Origin: an uncultured Alphaproteobacteria bacterium
Lineage (GTDB): Bacteria; Pseudomonadota; Alphaproteobacteria; Rhizobiales; Aestuariivirgaceae
DNA: 5,541 nucleotides
Assembly (NCBI GenBank): GCA_937868035.1
Contig: CALMLK010000157.1
Coordinates: 1 to 5,541 of the forward strand
Reading direction: 5' to 3'
Part shown: positions 1-5,452 of the stretch, one piece after another
Position numbering within the stretch: position 1 is the first letter of the stretch
Layout of the letters: every line of letters starts with the position of its first letter
Position numbers and translations under genes: made by a program
Notes under the pieces: model-generated
Database searches by the model: none
What the model was told of the DNA's origin: nothing
The model's input: the letters and a program-made list of their open reading frames with translations, nothing else

Positions 1-828
1 TGGAACATCACCGCCGGCACGGAAGTGGGGCAGGTCTTCGACAACACCATCGATCCGGTCACGCTGCTGAAGAATCCCGATTTCGACCGCGTCGCCCTGT
101 CGCTCGCCGTCGCCTACAAGACCGACAACGGCCTCGAAGGCAAGGTCAAGGGCGAATACCGCATCGACGACAGTCAGGATGATACGCGCGACATGCAGGC
201 CTATCTGCTGCAGGCCAGCGCCGGCGTGAAGATCGACGAGGACTGGCGCGCACTCGCAAGTTTCGATGGCGTGCTGACCGATGCCACCGATACGACCCGT
301 GACGGCGACTACGCCGAGGGCTCGCTGGGCTTTGCCTACCGTCCGGCCGAGGGCGACCGTCTCAACATGCTCGCCAAGTACACCTACCTCTACGACCTCC
401 CCGGCAAGGATCAGGTGAGCGTGGATGGGACCACGTCAAGCCCGGCGCAGCGCTCGCACATCGCCTCGGTCGATGCGAGTTACGATGTGCTGCCGCAACT
501 CACCCTGGGTGCCAAGTATGGCGTGCGCATCGGCGAGACCAGGGACCGCGCTGCCGGTTCGGGCTGGATCGACTCGCAGGTGCACCTCGGCATCGTTCGC
601 GCCGACATGCATATCGTTAAGGAATGGGATGCTGTTCTGGAAGGCCGCCTGATGTGGTCGCCGACCACGGACCAGAAGGATTTCGGCGCCGTCGCCGCCC
701 TGTACCGGCAGTTCGGCGACAACCTGAAGCTGGGCGTGGGCTGGAACTTCGGCCGCTTCAGCGACGACCTGCGCGACCTCACCCAGGACGACCATGGCAT
801 CTTCATGAACGTCATCGGCAAGTTCTGA
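1..828 (+). CDS. Outer-membrane beta-barrel protein, C-terminal fragment (5' end outside window)
   Basis: The reading frame is open from the first base and ends at a TGA at 826-828, giving 275 visible residues with no stop; a GTG at 25 is internal, since in-frame coding sequence (W-N-I-T-A-G-T-E) continues to the edge. The sequence shows alternating polar and hydrophobic residues in short stretches separated by Asp/Gly/Thr-rich turns, many aromatic residues at strand ends, and no long hydrophobic helix. It ends in N-V-I-G-K-F; a terminal aromatic residue, usually Phe, is the signal recognised by the BAM assembly machinery. The tail (L-G-V-G-W-N-F-G-R-F-S-D-D-L) resembles, from memory, the C-termini of very large alphaproteobacterial surface proteins that carry many repeated extracellular domains before a barrel, so the full protein may be much longer. 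The barrel class is clear. Whether it is a porin, an adhesin anchor or a transporter cannot be told from this fragment. Confidence 0.75.
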   Translation, partial: WNITAGTEVGQVFDNTIDPVTLLKNPDFDRVALSLAVAYKTDNGLEGKVKGEYRIDDSQDDTRDMQAYLLQASAGVKIDEDWRALASFDGVLTDATDTTRDGDYAEGSLGFAYRPAEGDRLNMLAKYTYLYDLPGKDQVSVDGTTSSPAQRSHIASVDASYDVLPQLTLGAKYGVRIGETRDRAAGSGWIDSQVHLGIVRADMHIVKEWDAVLEGRLMWSPTTDQKDFGAVAALYRQFGDNLKLGVGWNFGRFSDDLRDLTQDDHGIFMNVIGKF

Positions 829-928
829 GGCTTGTCCGCATGCACGCCGGTTTGCGCCAGGGTGGCGGTCATTGAATCTGGAGACTTGCGCGGCTGTGTG
901 ATAGACCACCCCCAGCTTTGAGGACCCC
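829..928. other. Intergenic gap before the lldD operon, no clear promoter or terminator
   Basis: This 100-bp stretch should hold the promoter of the lldD operon, but no convincing -35/-10 pair is visible. TTGAAT at 874-879 and a GTGATAGA near 899 are weak and badly spaced. Only a GAGG ribosome-binding match just before the ATG at 929 is clear. No strong terminator hairpin follows the barrel gene. Confidence 0.4.
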
Positions 929-2131
929 ATGCTGACCCCCACGCAAGCCCCTTCGATTGCCGACCTCTACGAACTTTACCGCCGCCGCGTGCCGCGCATG
1001 TTCCACGACTATTGCGAGACTGGTTCCTACACCACCGGCACCTTTGTCGAGAACAGCACCGCCTTCGCCAGGTACCGCCTCCGCCAGCGCGTGGCCCGCA
1101 ACATTTCAGGGCGATCGCTGAAGGCCGAAATGCTCGGCGAAGAGGTGACCATGCCGGTGGCGTTGGCGCCAGTGGGATCGACCGGCATGCAGCATGCCGA
1201 TGGAGAAATCCTTGCGGCCCGCGCCGCGCAGGACTTCGGCGTACCCTTCACGCTCTCCACAATGAGCGTGTGTTCGCTGGAAGAGGTCGCCAGCAATGTC
1301 ACGAAACCCTTCTGGTTCCAGCTCTATGTGATGCGCGACCGCGACTATGTCCGGCGCCTCGTGCAGCGCGCCAAGGATGCGAAATGCTCGGCCCTGGTGC
1401 TGACACTCGATCTGCAAATCCTCGGCCAGCGCCACAAGGACATCCGCAACGGGCTTTCCACGCCGCCGCGCCTGACGGCAGCCAACATCATCAACATGAT
1501 GACCAAGCCGCGCTGGTGCCTGGGAATGATGGGCACGAAGAACCGCACATTCGGCAACATCATGGGCCATGTGAAGGATGTCGGGAATATTGCCGACCTC
1601 TCGCATTGGGCCAACAGTCAGTTTGACCAGACGCTGGACTGGTCCTCGGTGGAGTTCATCCGCAAGGAATGGGGCGGCAAGTTGCTGCTCAAGGGCATCA
1701 ATGACGTTGATGATGCCATCACGGCTGCCGAACTGGGCTCGGACGGGATCATCGTGTCAAACCACGGTGGCCGCCAGCTTGATGGCGCGCCCGCCACCAT
1801 CGACATGCTGGCGCCCATCGTCGATGCCGTGGGCCACAAGACGGACGTCTACATCGACAGCGGCATCCGCACCGGCATGGATGTGATGAAGGCCATGGCC
1901 ATGGGGGCCAAGGGCACCTTCATCGGCCGCGCCTATGTCTATGGCCTGGGAGCGGGTGGCCAGTCCGGCGTGACCCGCGCCCTGGAAATCTTGAAGAGCG
2001 AGTTGGACACGACGCTGGGACTGTGCGGCGAGACCGACATCACCAAGGTGGGCCGCCACAATCTCCTCATGCCGCCGCCGCCCTTCACCGTGCCGGCACC
2101 TGAACGCAAGGATGCAAAGAGAAGCCAATGA
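929..2131 (+). CDS. lldD: FMN-dependent L-lactate dehydrogenase / 2-hydroxyacid dehydrogenase (LldD family)
   Basis: This 400-residue protein belongs to the FMN-dependent alpha-hydroxyacid oxidase/dehydrogenase family and probably oxidises L-lactate to pyruvate, passing electrons to the respiratory chain at the inner membrane. The family signature S-N-H-G-G-R-Q lies at residues 277-283, with catalytic base His279 and substrate-binding Arg282. Other expected residues are present: Tyr28 near the N-terminus, P-V-A-L-A-P-V-G at 76-83, Q-L-Y at 131-133, Asp161 and Arg168 in the T-L-D...G-Q-R segment, FMN-contacting Lys255, and the phosphate-binding D-S-G-I-R (310-314) and G-R (333-334). The long insert around 179-215 corresponds to the segment that attaches related dehydrogenases to the membrane and suggests a quinone-linked enzyme rather than a soluble oxidase. 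Length is slightly above the usual 380 because of a Pro/Lys-rich C-terminal tail. The ATG follows a GAGG five bases after its core. It is the first gene of a three-gene operon. Other 2-hydroxyacids, such as glycolate or mandelate, cannot be excluded as substrates. Confidence 0.9.
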   Translation: MLTPTQAPSIADLYELYRRRVPRMFHDYCETGSYTTGTFVENSTAFARYRLRQRVARNISGRSLKAEMLGEEVTMPVALAPVGSTGMQHADGEILAARAAQDFGVPFTLSTMSVCSLEEVASNVTKPFWFQLYVMRDRDYVRRLVQRAKDAKCSALVLTLDLQILGQRHKDIRNGLSTPPRLTAANIINMMTKPRWCLGMMGTKNRTFGNIMGHVKDVGNIADLSHWANSQFDQTLDWSSVEFIRKEWGGKLLLKGINDVDDAITAAELGSDGIIVSNHGGRQLDGAPATIDMLAPIVDAVGHKTDVYIDSGIRTGMDVMKAMAMGAKGTFIGRAYVYGLGAGGQSGVTRALEILKSELDTTLGLCGETDITKVGRHNLLMPPPPFTVPAPERKDAKRSQ

Positions 2132-2715
2132 CGCTGCAGAACCGCGTCGATCCCTGGGGCAACCTCCACGCGGTCGACGACAGGGGCACGCTGATGGGCA
2201 ACCGCGGCGGGCGGTTTCATCGGGCTGACCAGACGCTGGGGCGCCGCCGCTGGGCAAGCAACCGCTGGATCGCCTGCGAACTGGCATTCAGGGATCGTCC
2301 ACCCAGGGCCGTGTGGGGCAACAGCTACACCGAACTCTTCTTCCTTGATGAAGTGACGGCCCTTGCAGCAGGCCACCGGCCCTGCTTCGAATGCCGGCGG
2401 GCCGAGGCAAAGGCCTTTCTCGGCGGTCGCCCCCTTGCAGCATTCGACCGCCAGCTTCACGCCGAACGGAAGGCACCTGCGTCAGACGTGATGGTGCGCG
2501 ATCTTCCGCCAGGTGCCATGGTGGAATGGCAGGGAGCGGCCCATGCCCGCCACGGCGGCAAGCTGCTGCGCTGGAGTTTCGCGGGCTACGGCGATCCTGT
2601 GCACATCACGCCTGATATGAAGGCGAAGCTTTTGACACCGCCCGCAATCACCGCCATCTTGGCGCAAGGCTATCAACCGCGCTGGCATCCGACCGCACAA
2701 CAATGGGACGACTGA
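2128..2715 (+). CDS. Conserved hypothetical protein with Ada-like Cys-x-x-Cys motif
   Basis: This protein of 195 residues has no function I can name. It starts inside the lldD stop codon (ATGA overlap) and ends one base before the next gene, so translation of all three is probably coupled. No signal peptide or membrane segment is seen, so it should be cytoplasmic. The N-terminal part is rich in Arg and Gly (G-T-L-M-G-N-R-G-G-R-F-H at 20-31, R-R-R-W-A-S-N-R-W at 39-47). Residues 67-91 (Y-T-E-L-F-F-L-D-E...A-G-H-R-P-C-F-E-C-R-R) resemble the second half of the Ada-type zinc domain, where an A-G-x-R-P-C-x-x-C-R motif provides two of four zinc-binding Cys. Only three Cys exist in the whole protein (50, 86, 89); His31 or His83 could complete a site. 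The C-terminal T-P-P-A-I-T-A-I-L-A-Q-G-Y-Q-P (170-184) looks conserved from memory. A zinc-binding and perhaps nucleic-acid-binding role is inference only. Confidence 0.8.
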   Translation: MTLQNRVDPWGNLHAVDDRGTLMGNRGGRFHRADQTLGRRRWASNRWIACELAFRDRPPRAVWGNSYTELFFLDEVTALAAGHRPCFECRRAEAKAFLGGRPLAAFDRQLHAERKAPASDVMVRDLPPGAMVEWQGAAHARHGGKLLRWSFAGYGDPVHITPDMKAKLLTPPAITAILAQGYQPRWHPTAQQWDD

Positions 2716-2716
2716 C

Positions 2717-3562
2717 ATGAAACTTCTCCGCTATGGACCCAAGGGCAAGGAAAAGCCCGGCATGCTGGATGGGGAGGGCCGCATCCGCGACCTGTCGAAA
2801 GTCGTCGCAGATATCGGCGGCGATGTGCTCTCGCCTGCAAGCCTCAACAAGCTGCGCAAGTTCAATCCGGAAAAGCTGCCGCTGGTGAAGGGCAAGCCGC
2901 GTATCGGCGCCTGCGTGGCCAACCCGCAGAAGTTCATCGCCATCGGCCTCAACTATTCCGACCACGCCGCCGAAAGCGGCCTCGCCGTGCCGCCGGAGCC
3001 GGTGGTTTTCACCAAGCAGGTTTCCTGCCTGTCTGGTCCCAATGACGACGTGACCATTCCGCCCAAGTCGAAGAAGTCGGATTGGGAGGTGGAACTGGGC
3101 GTCATCATCGGCACCCGCGCCAAGAACATCAAGAAGGCAGACGCGCTAAAGCACGTCGCCGGCTACTGCACCATCAACGATCTGTCCGAACGCGAATTCC
3201 AGGCCGAGCGGGCCGGGCAGTGGACCAAGGGCAAGTCCTACGACACCTTCGGCCCCGTGGGGCCGTGGCTGGTCACGTCCGATGAAGTGAAGAACCCACA
3301 GAACCTGCATCTCTGGCTCGAACTCAATGGCAAGCGCGTGCAGGACGGCAGCACCAAGACCATGGTCTTCGGCGTCGCTCACATCGTGGCCTATCTCTCG
3401 CAGTTCTTCACCCTCATGCCGGGCGACATCATCACCACCGGCACGCCACCCGGCGTCGGCATGGGCATGAAGCCGCAACGCTTCCTCAAGCCCGGCGACC
3501 GCATGGTGATCGGCATCGACGGACTGGGCGTGCAGCAGCAGGTCGTGCTCCGCGACAAGTGA
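2717..3562 (+). CDS. Fumarylacetoacetate hydrolase (FAH) superfamily enzyme, FAHD1-like
   Basis: This 281-residue protein is a metal-dependent enzyme of the FAH superfamily, which cleaves or hydrates C-C bonds in 2-oxo acids such as acylpyruvates, oxaloacetate and catechol ring-cleavage products. A short N-terminal domain (1-65) is followed by the catalytic domain. The divalent metal ligands are Glu124 and Glu126 in D-W-E-V-E-L-G and Asp155 in I-N-D-L-S-E-R-E. The lid residues His83 and Glu86 (G-L-N-Y-S-D-H-A-A-E) match the catalytic His/Glu pair of FAHD1-type acylpyruvases, and Lys173 in G-K-S-Y-D-T-F-G-P matches their active-site Lys. The conserved T-T-G-T-P-P-G-V-G is at 240-248. The length is normal for the bacterial group. 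Close homologues are often labelled ureidoglycolate lyase, but no purine-degradation genes are seen here. The ATG starts one base after the upstream stop, with only a weak GGGAC ribosome-binding match. With an LldD enzyme in the same operon, a role in pyruvate or 2-oxo acid metabolism is plausible; the true substrate is unknown. Confidence 0.87.
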   Translation: MKLLRYGPKGKEKPGMLDGEGRIRDLSKVVADIGGDVLSPASLNKLRKFNPEKLPLVKGKPRIGACVANPQKFIAIGLNYSDHAAESGLAVPPEPVVFTKQVSCLSGPNDDVTIPPKSKKSDWEVELGVIIGTRAKNIKKADALKHVAGYCTINDLSEREFQAERAGQWTKGKSYDTFGPVGPWLVTSDEVKNPQNLHLWLELNGKRVQDGSTKTMVFGVAHIVAYLSQFFTLMPGDIITTGTPPGVGMGMKPQRFLKPGDRMVIGIDGLGVQQQVVLRDK

Positions 3563-3602
3563 GCCGTGGCTTCCGAGGCCTGACGCAAGATCAAAGGGGG
3601 CA

Positions 3603-3638
3603 CCAGACTTTCAACTGTTGTGCAGTTTGAAAGTCTGG
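3603..3638. terminator. Strong hairpin between convergent genes, probable bidirectional terminator or mRNA end
   Basis: Twelve uninterrupted base pairs join 3603-3614 to 3627-3638. After one bulged T (3626), three more pairs (3615-3617 with 3623-3625) close a five-base TTGTG loop. It lies 40 bases past the FAH stop and 47 bases past the DUF1127 stop, the right place to end or protect both transcripts. Neither side has the long T-run of a classical intrinsic terminator; the minus-strand side has only CCCCCTTT. It may therefore act by stabilising 3' ends rather than by termination alone. Confidence 0.55.
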
Positions 3639-3664
3639 ATGCCTCTTGCCGTCGGCATGACAGC

Positions 3665-3673
3665 AAAGTCTGG
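3665..3673 (+). repeat. Third copy of hairpin arm sequence AAAGTCTGG
   Basis: The nine bases AAAGTCTGG repeat the right arm of the hairpin (3630-3638) 35 bases further on and are complementary to its left arm (3603-3611). An alternative stem between 3603-3611 and 3665-3673 is possible but weaker than the main one. It may be a remnant of a duplicated repeat element or chance. Confidence 0.4.
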
Positions 3674-3684
3674 GCCAGTGAAAA

Positions 3685-3948
3685 TTACCCCACCCGTGTG
3701 CCCGGCGACCGCTCGGAGATGAGCCGCAAGCGGTCCGCTTCCCACTGCAGGTCCAGGGTCAGGGGCTGCTTGCGCAACACATCCAACTCCTCGCGGGACA
3801 GGCCGATGTCGCGCAGCAGGTAGTCATCGAGGCTGCGGAGCTGGCGCAATTGCCGGCGGGCACGCCAGTTTTTGACCATGCGAACGAGCATCGAAAAGCT
3901 GCCGTAGGGAAGGCGGGCTTGAGACTGTTCCAGAATGTACTCGCGCAT
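3685..3948 (-). CDS. DUF1127 (YjiS-like) small basic protein
   Basis: This 87-residue protein carries the DUF1127 core at about residues 21-60: a hydrophobic, Arg-rich stretch (L-V-R-M-V-K-N-W-R-A-R-R-Q-L-R-Q-L) followed by the hallmark S-L-D-D-Y-L-L-R-D-I-G-L-S-R-E-E-L. It is strongly basic in the middle, lacks Cys and lacks a signal peptide. The length fits the longer class; some DUF1127 proteins are only about 45 residues. The start is the ATG at 3948, because GAGGT lies five bases before it; another in-frame ATG at 3960 would add M-R-F-T but has no ribosome-binding site and sits against the operator-like repeats. Members of the family in Rhodobacter and Agrobacterium have been linked to RNA binding and to phosphate and carbon metabolism, so a small RNA- or protein-binding regulator is a reasonable guess. 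The gene is divergent from a MocR regulator and shares its control region, so that regulator is its likely controller. Confidence 0.85.
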   Translation of the reverse strand: MREYILEQSQARLPYGSFSMLVRMVKNWRARRQLRQLRSLDDYLLRDIGLSREELDVLRKQPLTLDLQWEADRLRLISERSPGTRVG

Positions 3949-3953
3949 GGTGA

Positions 3954-3958
3954 ACCTC
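3954..3958 (-). promoter_or_regulatory. Ribosome-binding site deciding the DUF1127 start
   Basis: On the minus strand GAGGT is followed by five bases and then the ATG at 3948. The alternative ATG at 3960 lies immediately upstream of this site and has only AT-rich operator sequence before it, which makes 3948 the better start. Confidence 0.65.
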
Positions 3959-3961
3959 ATG

Positions 3962-3984
3962 TGTATCTATTGTATCTGTGTATC
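3962..3984. promoter_or_regulatory. Three tandem TGTATC half-sites, probable MocR operator on the DUF1127 side
   Basis: TGTATC occurs at 3962-3967, 3971-3976 and 3979-3984, spaced 9 and 8 bases apart and all in the same orientation. MocR regulators whose sites are known, such as GabR and TauR, recognise direct repeats, and GabR uses ATACCA, similar to the GATACA seen on the other strand here. The array lies just upstream of the DUF1127 start and overlaps its likely -10 hexamer, so bound protein would be expected to affect its transcription. The assignment to the adjacent MocR protein is inferred. Confidence 0.5.
3969..3974 (-). promoter_or_regulatory. Possible -10 hexamer for the DUF1127 gene
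   Basis: The minus strand reads TACAAT, five of six matches to the sigma-70 -10 consensus, about 21 bases upstream of the chosen start. No good -35 box is found 16-18 bases upstream, which would fit a promoter needing an activator. It lies within the repeated element ATTGTATCTRTG. Confidence 0.35.
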
Positions 3985-4000
3985 GGCAGCAATTGCCCCC

Positions 4001-4028
4001 TTGATTCCTGCTTATTCATAGATACAAT
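4001..4028 (+). promoter_or_regulatory. Sigma-70-like promoter of the MocR gene overlapping an inverted operator copy
   Basis: TTGATT at 4001-4006 (four of six matches to the -35 consensus) is followed after 16 bases by TACAAT at 4023-4028 (five of six matches to the -10). Transcription would start near 4035, leaving a leader of about 29 bases. The -10 is part of CATAGATACAAT (4017-4028), the inverted copy of the element at 3969-3980 with one mismatch, which suggests that the regulator controls its own gene. Confidence 0.5.
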
Positions 4029-4063
4029 GAGGGCTCAAGCCAATCAATCGGAACATTGTCACC

Positions 4064-5452
4064 ATGACAATTTGGACTCCCGTTCTCGATCGCTCCAAAC
4101 CGCTCTACCTCGCCATTGCCGATGCCATTTCCCGTGATGTGGATGGCGGCACCTTGCCTGATGGCGCGCGCCTGCCGCCGCAACGCGAACTGGCCTGGAA
4201 GCTGGGCGTGACGCTGGGCACCGTCACGCGCGCCTACAGGGAGGCAGAAGAGCGCGGACTGCTGGCAGGAGAAGTGGGACGCGGCAGCTACATCCGCCGC
4301 CACAAGGCGGCGGCACCGATCTCCACGCCGCAGGCCGACGAGGCAGGCACCATCGACCTCGGCACGGCAATCGCGCCGCCCGTGGTGACGTCCGAGGAAT
4401 TCGATGCAGCCCTCAGCGCCGTGATGCGCGATCCGCGCAAACTCGATCTTCTCGACTACGCCCCGCCCGATGGCTTTCCCCAGCATCGCGCCATGGCGAG
4501 CCAATGGCTGAAGCGAAGCGGCATCGATGTGCCGGAAGCGCAGGTCTTCATCACAGCGGGTGCCCACCTCGGCCTTGTCACGGTGCTGCAATCCCTCACG
4601 TCACCGGGCGAAGGCGTGATGGCGGAGGAGGTGAACTACGCGCTTCTGCGCTCGACCTTCCGCAACGCTCACCTGACGCCCGTGCCACTCGCCATGGACG
4701 AGGACGGCCTCATGCCCGATGCTTTCGAGAAGGCCGCCCGTGCCGGCCAGGCCAAGCTGCTTTATCTCGTGCCTTCGCTGCAGAACCCGACCACCAACAC
4801 CATGAGCCGCCGCCGCCGCGACGCCATCGTCACCATCGCCCGCGCCCATGACATCACCATTATCGAGGACGACATCTTCCGCCTGCTGGATGAACGCGTG
4901 CAGCCACCCACATTTCAGGCGCTGGCGCCGGAACGCACCTATCACATCACCAGCCTGTCGAAGACGCTGGCGCCGGGATTGCGCATCGGCATCGTTGTCT
5001 CGCCGCCGGGGCAGGACCGGGCCTTGCGCGCCCATATCCGCGGCATGGCCTCGCGCAATGTGGGCCTGAGCGGGGAGCTGGCGCGCTACTGGATCGAGAC
5101 CGATACGGCGAGCACCATCCTCACCCGCTCGCGCAATGAACTGGCGGCCCGCCGCGCAGCCTTCGTGGACATCTTCAAGGGCCTGCCCTGGCGCTGCGAA
5201 CCGGGCGCGCCCTATGCCTGGGTGGAATTGCCGGAAGCCTGGTCAGCGGGGCGTTTCACCAGTGCGCTTGCTGCACGGCAGGTTCGGGTGACGCCCGGCA
5301 CCTCGTTCAATCTGACGCCCGCAAAGCCGAGCCGCCACGTGCGCGTCTGTTTCGGCGGACCGCAATCAGGCCATCTCACCCGCAAGGGTTTCGAGATCAT
5401 CCGTGAACTGATGAATTCCGAGCCGGAAGACGATTTCACGCCGGTGGCATGA
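4064..5452 (+). CDS. MocR-type transcription regulator (GntR winged helix plus aminotransferase fold I domain)
   Basis: This 462-residue protein is a full-length MocR/GabR-type regulator, a DNA-binding cytoplasmic protein expected to sense a ligand through bound pyridoxal phosphate. Residues 1-78 form the GntR winged helix, with the typical L-P-P-Q-R-E-L-A-W-K-L-G-V-T-L-G-T-V-T-R-A-Y (37-58) and wing G-R-G-S-Y-I (72-77). A linker of about 20 residues leads to an aminotransferase class I-like domain (about 98-455). Lys300 in S-L-S-K-T-L-A-P-G-L-R is the expected Schiff-base Lys; Asn241-Pro242 and Asp269 (E-D-D) match cofactor-binding positions, and Arg427 in H-V-R-V-C-F matches the substrate carboxylate-binding Arg. 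The position usually holding a Tyr three residues after Asp269 is Phe272. The ATG at 4064 has only a distant, weak GGAA upstream, but the winged helix begins normally. The gene is divergent from the DUF1127 gene, with matching repeats in the shared control region. The ligand is unknown; nearby genes do not indicate pdxR, gabR or tauR. Confidence 0.9.
   Translation: MTIWTPVLDRSKPLYLAIADAISRDVDGGTLPDGARLPPQRELAWKLGVTLGTVTRAYREAEERGLLAGEVGRGSYIRRHKAAAPISTPQADEAGTIDLGTAIAPPVVTSEEFDAALSAVMRDPRKLDLLDYAPPDGFPQHRAMASQWLKRSGIDVPEAQVFITAGAHLGLVTVLQSLTSPGEGVMAEEVNYALLRSTFRNAHLTPVPLAMDEDGLMPDAFEKAARAGQAKLLYLVPSLQNPTTNTMSRRRRDAIVTIARAHDITIIEDDIFRLLDERVQPPTFQALAPERTYHITSLSKTLAPGLRIGIVVSPPGQDRALRAHIRGMASRNVGLSGELARYWIETDTASTILTRSRNELAARRAAFVDIFKGLPWRCEPGAPYAWVELPEAWSAGRFTSALAARQVRVTPGTSFNLTPAKPSRHVRVCFGGPQSGHLTRKGFEIIRELMNSEPEDDFTPVA

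Larger units (their letters stand above)
3563..3684. other. Convergent intergenic spacer containing a hairpin and a third copy of its arm
   Basis: This 122-bp gap separates the FAH gene from the minus-strand DUF1127 gene, whose 3' ends face each other. Apart from the hairpin at 3603-3638 and the repeated arm at 3665-3673, I see no gene or other recognisable element. Confidence 0.6.

Noticed and set aside
850..876. Possible small hairpin (CGCC/GGCG) downstream of the barrel gene as terminator
   Set aside because: Only four base pairs with a long loop and no T-run; it is not distinguishable from chance in GC-rich sequence.
436..942. Long open frame on the minus strand opposite the barrel gene (168 codons)
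   Set aside because: It is antisense to a well-supported gene, has a composition rich in Ala, Arg, His and Val without recognisable motifs, and overlaps the lldD start; it is a by-product of high GC content.
1757..2460. Two long minus-strand frames (176 and 173 codons) opposite the end of lldD and the following gene
   Set aside because: Both lie opposite genes with conserved motifs, and their translations are low-complexity Arg/Ala/Gly-rich without family features.
2717..3562. Specific label of ureidoglycolate lyase for the FAH-family protein
   Set aside because: The active-site residues fit the whole FAHD1-like group, and no allantoin or urea metabolism gene is nearby, so a substrate-level name is not supported.
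3850..4137. Plus-strand frame running across the DUF1127 gene and the divergent promoter region
   Set aside because: It would be antisense to DUF1127, cross the operators and run into the MocR gene in another frame; no ribosome-binding site or protein motif supports it.
4016..4591. Minus-strand frame of 191 codons opposite the MocR N-terminus
   Set aside because: It covers the conserved winged-helix coding region in antisense and has no recognisable motif; third-position bias favours the plus-strand gene.
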